7,569 bases of DNA from Firmicutes bacterium HGW-Firmicutes-10 (GCA_002841605.1 PHAF01000091.1:1-7569), one strand, 5' to 3'. Counted from the first letter of the stretch, positions 1 to 5,301 are shown. Notes: a model not told the origin generated them from the sequence alone. Numbers and translations: made by a program.

Positions 1-141
1 GGATACGCACTTATTTCATATTCAATATTTTGTGGGGCAATTATATTTGCTATAAAAGAACTGATTTTGGGTATCTTATTTATACTGATTGGAAGTTATG
101 TTAGAAAAGTTGAACGTGAGGATCGTGAAAAGGCAGAGTAA
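1..141 (+). CDS. C-terminal end of a membrane protein (partial)
   Basis: The reading frame is open from the first base and stops at TAA 139-141, giving 46 residues of a protein that begins outside the window. It has a hydrophobic first half (ISYSIFCGAIIFAI), then a second hydrophobic run (LILGILFILIGSYV), and ends in a highly charged tail (RKVEREDREKAE). This fits one or two closing membrane segments with a cytoplasmic charged C-terminus. No family can be named from so short a piece. It converges on the dehydrogenase gene with only 18 bases between the stop codons, and I see no convincing terminator hairpin in that gap. The frame is supported by composition and the clean end, not by a start codon. 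Confidence 0.6.
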   Translation, partial: GYALISYSIFCGAIIFAIKELILGILFILIGSYVRKVEREDREKAE

Positions 142-159
142 ATTTCAGTCGAAAAATCT

Positions 160-1242
160 CTATTCAAGATATTCTATGATGGTCGGATTCAATTCATTAG
201 CAATACTTACTAACTGATCCAACGTCTTTTCACTGAGCACTATTCCATCCGCTTGCCTGCGAAGAAACGATTCAGCTTCCTTCTCACCGTGGATATATAT
301 ACGATTTTGACCCTCAGCCTTTTCAGAATTCCGAATTTCATCGAGATAGGTTTCAAAATGTTTTTGAATGGCTATCGGATCACCAAAAATCTTAGGGTCG
401 ATGGCTGCGAAGAAGTGGCACACACCGGCGTTCCCATCGATTTTCTCAACGTGATTTGAGGTCGTCCCTAAAGAGATGATGGAGGAAAGGATTTCAACGA
501 CCATCGAGAATCCATAGCCCTTGTGACCGCCAAACAGTTCACTTCCGCCGCCTAATGGATGGAGCCCTGATTTCGAGCTAAAAACACTCTTCAGGACTTC
601 CGCCGGATTTTGCTCGTCATTTCCATCCATGTTCAAACCCCATCCCAGCGGAATCGGTTTGCTCAGACGATCATAAACTTCGATTTTTCCGACAGATACG
701 ACTGATGTTGCGCTATCAAAAAGAAATGGACTTGGAATTGTGGGAAAGCTGAAAGCGATGGGATTGGTCCCCAACATAGGTTCTTTCCCATAGGTTGGCA
801 CGACAGCAGCCAGGGAGTTGGTCATCGATAGTCCGATCATCCCTTCATTACTTGCCATCAAAGAATAATATCCGGCTATCCCGTAGTGATTCGAGTTTCG
901 AACGGTGACTAACCCTATTCCTGATGTTTTTGCTTTGTTTATGGCTACTTTCATCGCATAGTTAGAAACCAGCTGGCCCATTCCACGCATACCATCGATC
1001 ACTGCAGATACGGGTGTCTGAAAAACAATCTCCGGCTGGGATTGGTTATCAATATAGCCAACGCGTAATTGCTGAACATACATTTGAAGGCGGTTGATAC
1101 CATGGGAGTCAATGCCGAAAAGATCGGATATTAAAAGAACATCGCTGATGATGGTGCTGTCTTCTTTTTTGAAGCCAAGTCTGACGAATGTATCTTCACA
1201 AAAACGTCTCAGAGCTTCCACTTGAATTACTTTTGATGTCAT
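160..1242 (-). CDS. Ldh2-family malate/L-lactate (2-hydroxyacid) dehydrogenase
   Basis: This 360-residue protein belongs to the malate/L-lactate dehydrogenase family (COG2055; relatives include ureidoglycolate dehydrogenase AllD). Members are cytoplasmic NAD(P)-dependent oxidoreductases that interconvert 2-hydroxy and 2-keto acids with a fold unlike classical LDH. Visible family signatures are DSHGINR (residues 45-51), the NSNHYG segment with the likely catalytic His119, LGTNP (157-161), DSATS followed by VGK (176-186), IPLGWG (197-202) and GGHKGYG (238-244). Length is normal for the family and no frame break is seen. The commonly seen DMATS motif reads DSATS here, a mild deviation. The ATG at 1240-1242 has a good ribosome site (AGAAAGGTG) just upstream. 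Substrate cannot be assigned, because no allantoin, sugar-acid or lactate genes adjoin it. It is probably monocistronic, since a terminator lies between it and the upstream gene. Family is near certain; substrate is unknown. Confidence 0.93.
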   Translation of the reverse strand: MTSKVIQVEALRRFCEDTFVRLGFKKEDSTIISDVLLISDLFGIDSHGINRLQMYVQQLRVGYIDNQSQPEIVFQTPVSAVIDGMRGMGQLVSNYAMKVAINKAKTSGIGLVTVRNSNHYGIAGYYSLMASNEGMIGLSMTNSLAAVVPTYGKEPMLGTNPIAFSFPTIPSPFLFDSATSVVSVGKIEVYDRLSKPIPLGWGLNMDGNDEQNPAEVLKSVFSSKSGLHPLGGGSELFGGHKGYGFSMVVEILSSIISLGTTSNHVEKIDGNAGVCHFFAAIDPKIFGDPIAIQKHFETYLDEIRNSEKAEGQNRIYIHGEKEAESFLRRQADGIVLSEKTLDQLVSIANELNPTIIEYLE

Positions 1243-1269
1243 AGAATCACCTTTCTCTAGATAAAAGCA

Positions 1270-1287
1270 ATGCGATTTAAATGCGAT
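1270..1287. repeat. Direct heptamer repeat ATGCGAT in the dehydrogenase leader
   Basis: ATGCGAT occurs at 1270-1276 and again at 1281-1287, so the copies are 11 bases apart, close to one helical turn. The pair sits just downstream of the proposed -10 and upstream of the ribosome binding site of the Ldh2-family gene. That is a position where a repressor could act. Seven-base repeats can arise by chance, so regulation is only an inference. Confidence 0.35.
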
Positions 1288-1295
1288 GAAAACAC

Positions 1296-1322
1296 ATTAT
1301 CACAACGGGTCACTTTTGTAAA
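1296..1322 (-). promoter_or_regulatory. Candidate promoter of the Ldh2-family gene
   Basis: On the minus strand there is an extended -10 (TGT then GATAAT, 1296-1304). A TTTACA hexamer (1317-1322) lies 15 bases further upstream, which is short spacing, so the extended -10 may carry most of the strength. The predicted transcript would have a leader of about 50 bases before the ATG at 1242. The heptamer ATCACAA (1299-1305, plus-strand reading) overlaps the -10. Confidence 0.45.
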
Positions 1323-1330
1323 TGAAAGTT

Positions 1331-1352
1331 AAAACCTGCTTTCGCAGGCTTT
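1331..1352 (-). terminator. Hairpin terminator after the small membrane protein gene
   Basis: Read on the minus strand, it follows the stop at 1355-1357 directly. A nine-pair stem (AAAGCCTGC with GCAGGTTTT, one G-T pair) closes a GAAA tetraloop. The T-rich side runs on as TTTTAACTTT. On the plus strand the same hairpin is followed by a run of seven Ts, so it could work in both directions, but no plus-strand gene feeds it. Confidence 0.75.
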
Positions 1353-1354
1353 TT

Positions 1355-1582
1355 TTATTCACTAATCGATTTCTTTCCTAAAATGGCACCAATGGGCACA
1401 AAAACCATTAATCCAATAAATATTCCAAGGTTTGCGCCGAGTTCGTAACCGGTACTGCCAAACATCGTGATATTGTGTAAAAAATTTCCGCCTATAAACA
1501 TTCCTACGATCCCACCTAGAAAAATTCCGACCAAAGCCCCCAAGACAGCGCCGACGATACCCATGAAATTTCGCTTTTTCAT
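1355..1582 (-). CDS. Small glycine-zipper membrane protein
   Basis: A 75-residue, very hydrophobic protein, apparently with two membrane helices. The first is roughly residues 7-31 (GIVGAVLGALVGIFLGGIVGMFIGG) and the second roughly 49-68 (ANLGIFIGLMVFVPIGAILG), joined by a short polar loop. The first helix has many small residues at four-residue spacing (GxxxG type), typical of helices that pack tightly or oligomerise. The N-terminus (MKKRN) and C-terminus (KKSISE) are charged, suggesting both face the cytoplasm. A strong ribosome site (GGAGGA, 1588-1593) lies five bases before the ATG. An extended -10 lies upstream and a hairpin terminator downstream, so this is a self-contained unit. An overlapping frame of similar length lacks the membrane pattern and a good ribosome site. 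No specific function is recognised. Confidence 0.8.
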   Translation of the reverse strand: MKKRNFMGIVGAVLGALVGIFLGGIVGMFIGGNFLHNITMFGSTGYELGANLGIFIGLMVFVPIGAILGKKSISE

Positions 1583-1611
1583 CGTAGTCCTCCATGGTTC
1601 TGGTTAATTTC

Positions 1612-1620
1612 AGTATAACA
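1612..1620 (-). promoter_or_regulatory. Extended -10 promoter of the small membrane protein gene
   Basis: On the minus strand the sequence reads TGT followed by TATACT, a five-of-six match to TATAAT with the TGn extension. No good -35 hexamer is found 16-18 bases upstream, as is common for extended -10 promoters. The start site would lie about 20-25 bases before the ribosome binding site. Confidence 0.55.
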
Positions 1621-1720
1621 CTAATTCAGATCTTTATATGAAGGTTGTGTGAAAATTAATTCAAATGACCTCATTTAGCCAAATTTCGCATATATTGATC
1701 AACGGATTTTGATCCGAAAG

Positions 1721-1748
1721 TTTACAATCCGTGATTTCATGATAAAAT
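1721..1748 (+). promoter_or_regulatory. Promoter of the zinc-ribbon membrane protein gene
   Basis: TTTACA (1721-1726) and TAAAAT (1743-1748) are separated by 16 bases, each a five-of-six match to consensus. TG at 1740-1741 gives an extended -10 (TGaTAAAAT). Transcription would begin near 1755, which rules out a TTG start at 1709 and supports the ATG at 1775. Confidence 0.75.
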
Positions 1749-1761
1749 ATAGAAAAACATT

Positions 1762-1766
1762 GGGGG
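1762..1766 (+). promoter_or_regulatory. Ribosome binding site deciding the zinc-ribbon protein start
   Basis: GGGGG lies eight bases before the ATG at 1775. Together with the promoter at 1721-1748 it fixes translation at 1775 and not at the in-frame TTG 66 bases upstream. Confidence 0.65.
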
Positions 1767-1774
1767 TAATTACA

Positions 1775-2224
1775 ATGCAAAAAGATCCATCAAAAAATCA
1801 GATTTCCAGCGAGCGTAAGACTCTTTTTTATGTAGGCAGAGCGTTAATGGGAATCGGATTCGTCCTATTTCTGTCTGTGTTTGTAACATTTGCCTTTGCA
1901 GATCCGTTTGCTTTACCGTATTCAAATCCGATGGCACCCGGAATCGTTGGTTTTATTATGATATTTATCGGAACCTTAATATCAAACGTCGGAGCACATG
2001 GTAAGGCAGGATCGGGTATGATCCTGGATCCAGAGCAGGCACGTGAAGATTTAAGACCGTTTTCCCGTCAGGCCGGTGGTATGTTAAATGATGCTTTGGA
2101 CGCAGCGGATTTGAAGGAACATTTATCCGCAACTAAGGAAATCATTAAGATTCGTTGCCGCAGCTGCGGTGAGTTGAATGATGAGGATTCTACGTTTTGT
2201 AAAAAGTGTGGAACCCGAATGTAG
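1775..2224 (+). CDS. Two-pass membrane protein with C-terminal zinc ribbon
   Basis: A 149-residue protein with three parts. A short polar N-terminus precedes two membrane helices (about residues 17-42 and 55-74). A polar linker (about 77-122) contains the stretch DPEQAREDLRPFSRQAGG. The C-terminal zinc ribbon has Cys128-x2-Cys131 and Cys142-x2-Cys145 (CRSC and CKKC). Uncharacterised zinc-ribbon-domain proteins of this layout, including the DPE-AREDL linker style, occur in Bacillota. The ribbon probably binds one zinc ion and lies on the cytoplasmic side, where it could contact protein or nucleic acid. The start is set by a strong extended -10 promoter and a GGGGG ribosome site. The gene is a single transcription unit whose terminator lies within the converging gene. 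The role is unknown. Confidence 0.85.
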   Translation: MQKDPSKNQISSERKTLFYVGRALMGIGFVLFLSVFVTFAFADPFALPYSNPMAPGIVGFIMIFIGTLISNVGAHGKAGSGMILDPEQAREDLRPFSRQAGGMLNDALDAADLKEHLSATKEIIKIRCRSCGELNDEDSTFCKKCGTRM

Positions 2225-2231
2225 TTAAGTT

Positions 2232-2939
2232 TTAGGATATTTTGTAATATATGCCATCACCGAATATTCCGGTGATTTTTTCTTTTTCAAAAAGGACTTG
2301 AATGTCCATTCCGTTTTTCATCGGGCAATGCGCATCTACGATCAACTTTGTTGATACATTACCCGATATGACCGGCAAAGTCGTCATATGAAAATGATTC
2401 ATTTCCCAGGGTTGTGTACTTCGTAGTGTTTGTATTTCAATTTGCGGCACACCATTGACCTTGAAGAAAACCGGTATTCCCTTGTCACTGGAAAAAGGAA
2501 ACTTGGTCGCTTCGATTTCGACATCAAGAATCACTGAGTAATCCGATGTGAATGTGAGATCGGTTAAATCAATCAGGATATACCCTTCAAATTGAAATCT
2601 TTCTTGACTAAGATAGTCCTTGATGGCAATACTGCGATTGAGCATTAGTCGTTTAGTGAGAAAATCCTCATCGTAATAACCGAAACTCTGATACTCTTTT
2701 TGCCAGATTTCTTTTAATGCCTGACTGAATTTATCTTCTTTGATAGTTTTAAAAACCGTTCGGCAATCCAAAGAGTAGGCAATGATATCTCGCATTTTAT
2801 CCACATCGAAATCATAGGACTCACAGCGTTGTTTTGTCAGTCCGACCATCAAGATCGTCGATTGGGGATCATTGAAGGTAAAGCGATCCGCAAGAATTCC
2901 GATGGCATTTCCCTGTCGGCCAATTACGTTAAATGGCAT
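2232..2939 (-). CDS. Conserved-looking soluble protein of unknown function, 235 residues
   Basis: I do not recognise this protein. It is 235 residues from the preferred start, with no membrane segment and no signal peptide, so it is likely cytoplasmic. The N-terminal part (about 1-115) mixes alpha and beta features with charged helices (KTIKEDKFSQALKEIWQKEYQ). The remainder is strand-rich (YILIDLTDLTFTSDYSVILDVEIEA, then DIQVLFEKEKITGIFGDG). Two starts are in frame. The ATG at 2937-2939 has AGGAGG (minus strand, 2945-2950) five bases upstream. The ATG at 2955-2957 has no ribosome site and falls almost at the predicted transcription start, so the shorter form is chosen. The gene stands alone, divergent from the SDR gene and converging on the zinc-ribbon gene with 7 bases between stops. 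Length, clean ends and ribosome site make it a real gene; function is open. Confidence 0.82.
   Translation of the reverse strand: MPFNVIGRQGNAIGILADRFTFNDPQSTILMVGLTKQRCESYDFDVDKMRDIIAYSLDCRTVFKTIKEDKFSQALKEIWQKEYQSFGYYDEDFLTKRLMLNRSIAIKDYLSQERFQFEGYILIDLTDLTFTSDYSVILDVEIEATKFPFSSDKGIPVFFKVNGVPQIEIQTLRSTQPWEMNHFHMTTLPVISGNVSTKLIVDAHCPMKNGMDIQVLFEKEKITGIFGDGIYYKIS
2256..2281 (+). terminator. Terminator of the zinc-ribbon gene, inside the converging gene
   Basis: A seven-pair stem (ATCACCG 2256-2262 with CGGTGAT 2270-2276) closes a seven-base loop, and six Ts follow (2276-2281), then further Ts after one C. It begins 31 bases after the stop codon of the zinc-ribbon gene. It occupies coding sequence of the minus-strand gene, corresponding to its KITGIFGDG segment near the C-terminus. 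Confidence 0.8.
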
Positions 2940-2944
2940 ATGAA

Positions 2945-2950
2945 CCTCCT
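2945..2950 (-). promoter_or_regulatory. Ribosome binding site deciding the start of the unknown protein
   Basis: AGGAGG on the minus strand lies five bases before the ATG at 2937-2939. It is inside the would-be coding sequence of the longer in-frame version starting at 2957, which argues against that version. Confidence 0.75.
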
Positions 2951-2965
2951 GTGTCATGTATTTCT

Positions 2966-2996
2966 ATTGTACTTGAAAAACTCCTTCGTTTATCAA
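2966..2996 (-). promoter_or_regulatory. Candidate promoter of the unknown protein gene
   Basis: On the minus strand TACAAT (2966-2971) matches the -10 consensus at five of six bases. TTGATA (2991-2996) is a fair -35, but the spacing is 19 bases, which is long. Transcription would start near 2959, leaving a leader of about 20 bases with the AGGAGG in it. Confidence 0.5.
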
Positions 2997-3007
2997 CAAT
3001 CGTTGTT
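2995..3007. promoter_or_regulatory. Inverted repeat between back-to-back promoters (possible operator)
   Basis: AACAA-TCG-TTGTT is a perfect five-base dyad with a three-base spacer. It overlaps the candidate -35 of the leftward gene (TTGATA, 2991-2996 on the minus strand) and of the rightward SDR gene (TTGTTA, 3003-3008). One bound protein could therefore affect both promoters. Short AT-rich dyads are common by chance. Confidence 0.35.
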
Positions 3008-3030
3008 ACATACCCTTTTAATGATAATAA
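3003..3030 (+). promoter_or_regulatory. Candidate promoter of the SDR gene
   Basis: TTGTTA (3003-3008) is followed by TGATAATAA. Taking GATAAT (3023-3028) as -10 gives five of six matches but only 14 bases of spacing. Taking TAATAA (3025-3030) gives 16 bases and a TGn extension but a poorer hexamer. A less convincing alternative lies nearer the gene around TTGTAA (3084-3089). If the upstream site is right, the leader is about 100 bases long. Confidence 0.4.
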
Positions 3031-3034
3031 AGAA

Positions 3035-3100
3035 GACTTACCATGATTGCAAGTGACATCAGGTGCATGGAGTTTGCCGTGGTTTGTAAGTCATGGTAGG
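3035..3100 (+). other. Inverted-repeat (possibly structured) leader of the SDR gene
   Basis: CTTACCATGA (3037-3046) pairs with TCATGGTAGG (3091-3100) in a ten-pair stem, nine Watson-Crick plus one G-T. It encloses 44 bases, inside which GCAAGT (3049-3054) can pair with GTTTGC (3072-3077). The left arm has competing partners: GACTTAC (3035-3041) is perfectly complementary to GTAAGTC (3086-3092), and CCATG (3041-3045) also matches CATGG at 3066-3070. The element ends 27 bases before the AAAGGAGGT ribosome site. It matches no riboswitch class I can recognise and has no U-tract. It could be a regulatory RNA fold, a spaced operator pair, or chance. Confidence 0.35.
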
Positions 3101-3138
3101 ATGTAACTAATGATAAGTAATGAAATAAAGGAGGTCCT

Positions 3139-3942
3139 ATGCAAGTAAATGAAAAAGTTTTTGTAGTAACCGGAGGTGGAAACGGGATCGGCCGTGCCGT
3201 TGTTTTGACTCTTTTGGAAAAAGGAGCAAAAGTTGTCGCTATCGACATCAATCCCAATGCCCTAAGTGAAACTCTGCGATTATCAACAACATTTGGCAGT
3301 AAATTGCGCACTTACACCGCAAATATCAGTGTGCGTGAGGAAGTCGAAAGAATCCCCCAATTTGTGATGGATGAGTTTGGCAGTGTTGACGGGATCGTCA
3401 ATGTTGCGGGTATCATCCAACCGTTTGTTACAGTAAATGACATGGATTATGAGCGGATTGAAAGAGTTTTTAATGTCAACTTTTACGGCACTCTTTACAT
3501 GTGCAAAGCATTTATCCCGCATTTGCTCCAACGTCCGGAAGCTCACATTTTAAATGTTTCCAGTATGGGTGGTTTTGTTCCGGTTCCAGGGCAGACAATA
3601 TACGGGGCTTCCAAAGCTGCTGTGAAGCTGCTTACCGAAGGTTTGAAGTCTGAACTGATGGATACCAATATCGGTGTCAGTGTCGTATTCCCAGGCGGTG
3701 TCGCAACAGAGATCACAAAAAATTCCGGAGTTGAAACGCGATTGGCGGCTGATGCCGATACTTCCAAAATCAGAGTGCTGACGCCTCAGGAAGCAGCGGA
3801 TATCATAGTCAATGCAATCGAAAACAATCTTTATCATGTATATGCGGGCAGTGATTCCAAAATGTTGAACTTTATGAATCGGTTAAGTCCGAAGCGTGCA
3901 GCGCTAATGATTGCGGAGCAGTTAAAATCTTTGATGGGTTAA
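3139..3942 (+). CDS. Short-chain dehydrogenase/reductase (SDR), classical NAD type
   Basis: A 267-residue classical SDR, the usual length. The Rossmann nucleotide motif TGGGNGIG spans residues 11-18. Asp36 after the second strand (VVAID) suggests NAD(H) over NADP(H). NVAG (88-91) replaces the common NNAG. Asn114, Ser142, Tyr155 and Lys159 form the complete catalytic tetrad (NVSSMGG and YGASK). PGG at about 185-187 takes the place of the usual PG motif before the substrate loop. The tail (about 242-267, NFMNRLSPKRAALMIAEQL) resembles the C-terminal helix of general oxidoreductase SDRs of the DltE/retinol-dehydrogenase-like group, so a lipid or other hydrophobic alcohol is conceivable but not shown. 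A very strong ribosome site (AAAGGAGGT, 3127-3135) precedes the ATG. The gene has its own promoter and ends in a shared bidirectional terminator. Substrate is unknown. Confidence 0.93.
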   Translation: MQVNEKVFVVTGGGNGIGRAVVLTLLEKGAKVVAIDINPNALSETLRLSTTFGSKLRTYTANISVREEVERIPQFVMDEFGSVDGIVNVAGIIQPFVTVNDMDYERIERVFNVNFYGTLYMCKAFIPHLLQRPEAHILNVSSMGGFVPVPGQTIYGASKAAVKLLTEGLKSELMDTNIGVSVVFPGGVATEITKNSGVETRLAADADTSKIRVLTPQEAADIIVNAIENNLYHVYAGSDSKMLNFMNRLSPKRAALMIAEQLKSLMG

Positions 3943-3974
3943 CAAGAAAACGTCCAGAAACGGACGTTTTGTTA
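3940..3974. terminator. Bidirectional terminator containing both facing stop codons
   Basis: The core stem AAAACGTCC (3947-3955) with GGACGTTTT (3962-3970) is nine perfect pairs around a six-base loop. Outside it, TAACAA (3940-3945) is complementary to TTGTTA (3969-3974), so an extended stem with a small left-side bulge can form. The TAA of the SDR gene (3940-3942) and the TAA of the SRPBCC gene (3972-3974, minus strand) are these outer arms. The T-rich side serves SDR transcripts on the plus strand, and the A-rich side supplies Us for the minus-strand transcript. Confidence 0.82.
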
Positions 3975-4388
3975 CAATGATTCAGTATATTTTTTGAAGT
4001 TGTCGAGTATGGCTTGCCATCCTTGTCGTTGCAAATCTTCAGAATTCTCATTCTCAATCTCAAACACTTCGATTATGTGTACTTCGTTTCCTTTATCTTC
4101 AAATGTCACCCAAACTTTACGTAGGTCGTCAAGTTGGGTGATTATTTTCTTTGGTTCATCGATTTCGAGGAATGTGCCGCTAAAGTCGAAGGAAATACTT
4201 CCATCTTTTGAAGCCATGGTATACACAAATCTGCCTCCATTTTTTAGGTCATTCACTGCTTTGGGAGTATGCCAGTCCTCACTCGCAGCATTCCATTTTT
4301 CAATGTGAGTTGGGGTTGTCCAACTGCGCCAAACCAAATCAATGGGTGCTTTTACAAAAACTTGTACTGTCACTATTTTTCTTTCCAT
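3972..4388 (-). CDS. SRPBCC-superfamily protein (START/AHSA1, YndB-like)
   Basis: A 138-residue single-domain protein of the SRPBCC helix-grip fold, close to the AHSA1/polyketide-cyclase-like group (COG3832). These proteins bind small hydrophobic ligands in a deep pocket in the cytoplasm; most are uncharacterised. Family features include the opening strand then APIDLVWRSWT (residues 14-24), the THIEKWNAASEDWHTPKA segment with Trp32 and Trp39, and GGRFVYTM (51-58). Later come FSGTFLEIDEPKKI, a strand pair ending in VTFEDKGNEVHIIEVFE, and a final long helix (QGWQAILDNFKKYTESL). Length is typical and intact. Its ATG lies one base after the TGA of the tandem-VOC gene and its ribosome site (AAGGAGA) is inside that gene, so translation is probably coupled. 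VOC and AHSA1-type genes are often neighbours in bacteria. The ligand is unknown. Confidence 0.92.
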   Translation of the reverse strand: MERKIVTVQVFVKAPIDLVWRSWTTPTHIEKWNAASEDWHTPKAVNDLKNGGRFVYTMASKDGSISFDFSGTFLEIDEPKKIITQLDDLRKVWVTFEDKGNEVHIIEVFEIENENSEDLQRQGWQAILDNFKKYTESL

Positions 4389-4389
4389 G

Positions 4390-5274
4390 TCATTCTCCTT
4401 TATAAGCGCTTTGTAACTGTTTTAAATCAAACTTCTTCATTTGAAGAAATGCTTCAATCACGCGCTCTTTTTCTTCTTCGGTACCGTTAAATAAAACGTC
4501 ATCCCAGTATGATGATGCGATCTGCCAAAAAACACCAAAGCGATCTTTACACCAGCCACATTGCTCTGCTTCTTCAACATGAGATAGTTTTTCCCAGTAG
4601 TAATCTATTTCAGTCTGATCATTGCACAAAACCATAAATGAGAACGCTTCGTTGAAATCGAAATCTGCATCAAAGGCATTGTCCGTGGCAGAAAATTGTA
4701 GCCCTGCCAGATTGAAGTTAAGATATTTCACTTTTGCATTGGATGCATTAACTTCATTTGTCTGATAATATTCAATCATATTCATTTTTCCGTTTTCGAA
4801 AACATCCATATAGTAGCGGGCGGCCTCCTCACTTAATCCGATATGATCTTTACTGAAAAGAAAACTGTAAATGATTCTCTGAGTGATATCTCCTTTATTC
4901 AATAGCATCAGTTGCCATGATAGTCCGAATCGATCCTCAACCCATCCGTACAGCCGACAAAACGGGTATTCTTGCAGAGGCATGAGTTCATTTCCGCCTT
5001 CACTCAACTTCTCGAAAACTTCCTGGAGTTTTTCCGGATCGTCAAATACGGCCGTCAATGAGATGGATGGATTAAGAGTAAAATGCGGTCCGGCACTGAT
5101 TGCAGAAAAAGCTTGCCCTGCCAATGTAAAGTTTACAAAATCGCAGTCGCCAGATGGTGTATTTTTAATGACGGTTGTACCGTCGATCGATGAGTTTTCA
5201 AACAACGTTACATAGAAACGGGTCGCTTCGATGGCTTGTGTATCAAACCATAAGTGGGGGATGATTTTGATCAT
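4390..5274 (-). CDS. Tandem VOC-domain protein (PhnB/glyoxalase-like)
   Basis: A 294-residue cytoplasmic protein made of two vicinal-oxygen-chelate modules of the PhnB-like (so-called 3-demethylubiquinone-9 methyltransferase) subgroup. Module 1 spans about residues 1-127 and module 2 about 131-257. Each ends with the same signature: GWVEDRFGLSWQ (110-121) and GWCKDRFGVFWQ (240-251). Other paired features are RFYVTLFENSS / RYYMDVFENGK and FVNFTLAGQAFSA / YLNFNLAGLQFSA. The His in PHLWF near the N-terminus, where VOC metal ligands often sit, has no counterpart in module 2 (YSFLF), so metal binding may be lost or asymmetric. A helical tail (257-294) follows. The start ATG has only a modest ribosome site (AGCAGG). 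The gene is first in a two-gene operon with the SRPBCC gene. The true reaction is not known; the methyltransferase name is historical. Confidence 0.92.
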   Translation of the reverse strand: MIKIIPHLWFDTQAIEATRFYVTLFENSSIDGTTVIKNTPSGDCDFVNFTLAGQAFSAISAGPHFTLNPSISLTAVFDDPEKLQEVFEKLSEGGNELMPLQEYPFCRLYGWVEDRFGLSWQLMLLNKGDITQRIIYSFLFSKDHIGLSEEAARYYMDVFENGKMNMIEYYQTNEVNASNAKVKYLNFNLAGLQFSATDNAFDADFDFNEAFSFMVLCNDQTEIDYYWEKLSHVEEAEQCGWCKDRFGVFWQIASSYWDDVLFNGTEEEKERVIEAFLQMKKFDLKQLQSAYKGE

Positions 5275-5301
5275 AAATGAAACCTGCTTTCTTTCGATAA
5301 A

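Noticed and set aside
142..159. Terminator between the partial gene and the Ldh2-family gene
   Set aside because: Only a four-pair TTTC/GAAA hairpin can be drawn and there is no proper T-run, so it is not supportable.
253..459. Plus-strand 68-residue frame inside the Ldh2-family gene
   Set aside because: It lies fully antisense to a gene with clear family motifs, and shows no ribosome site or recognisable domain.
1362..1595. Second minus-strand frame of 77 residues overlapping the small membrane protein gene
   Set aside because: It is out of frame with the membrane protein, is rich in Arg, Trp and Tyr without a domain pattern, and lacks a well-placed ribosome site. The glycine-zipper frame has both signals.
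1709..1774. TTG start extending the zinc-ribbon protein by 22 residues
   Set aside because: The extension spans the -35 and -10 of the gene's own promoter and has no ribosome site; the ATG at 1775 does.
3035..3138. Known riboswitch or T-box in the SDR leader
   Set aside because: No T-box sequence (AGGGTGG-type), no purine, SAM, TPP or preQ1-like core, and no terminator U-tract are visible. It is kept only as an unassigned inverted-repeat leader.
3018..3311. Minus-strand 97-residue frame across the SDR start and leader
   Set aside because: It is antisense to the strong SDR ribosome site and Rossmann motif, with low-complexity translation and no initiation signal.
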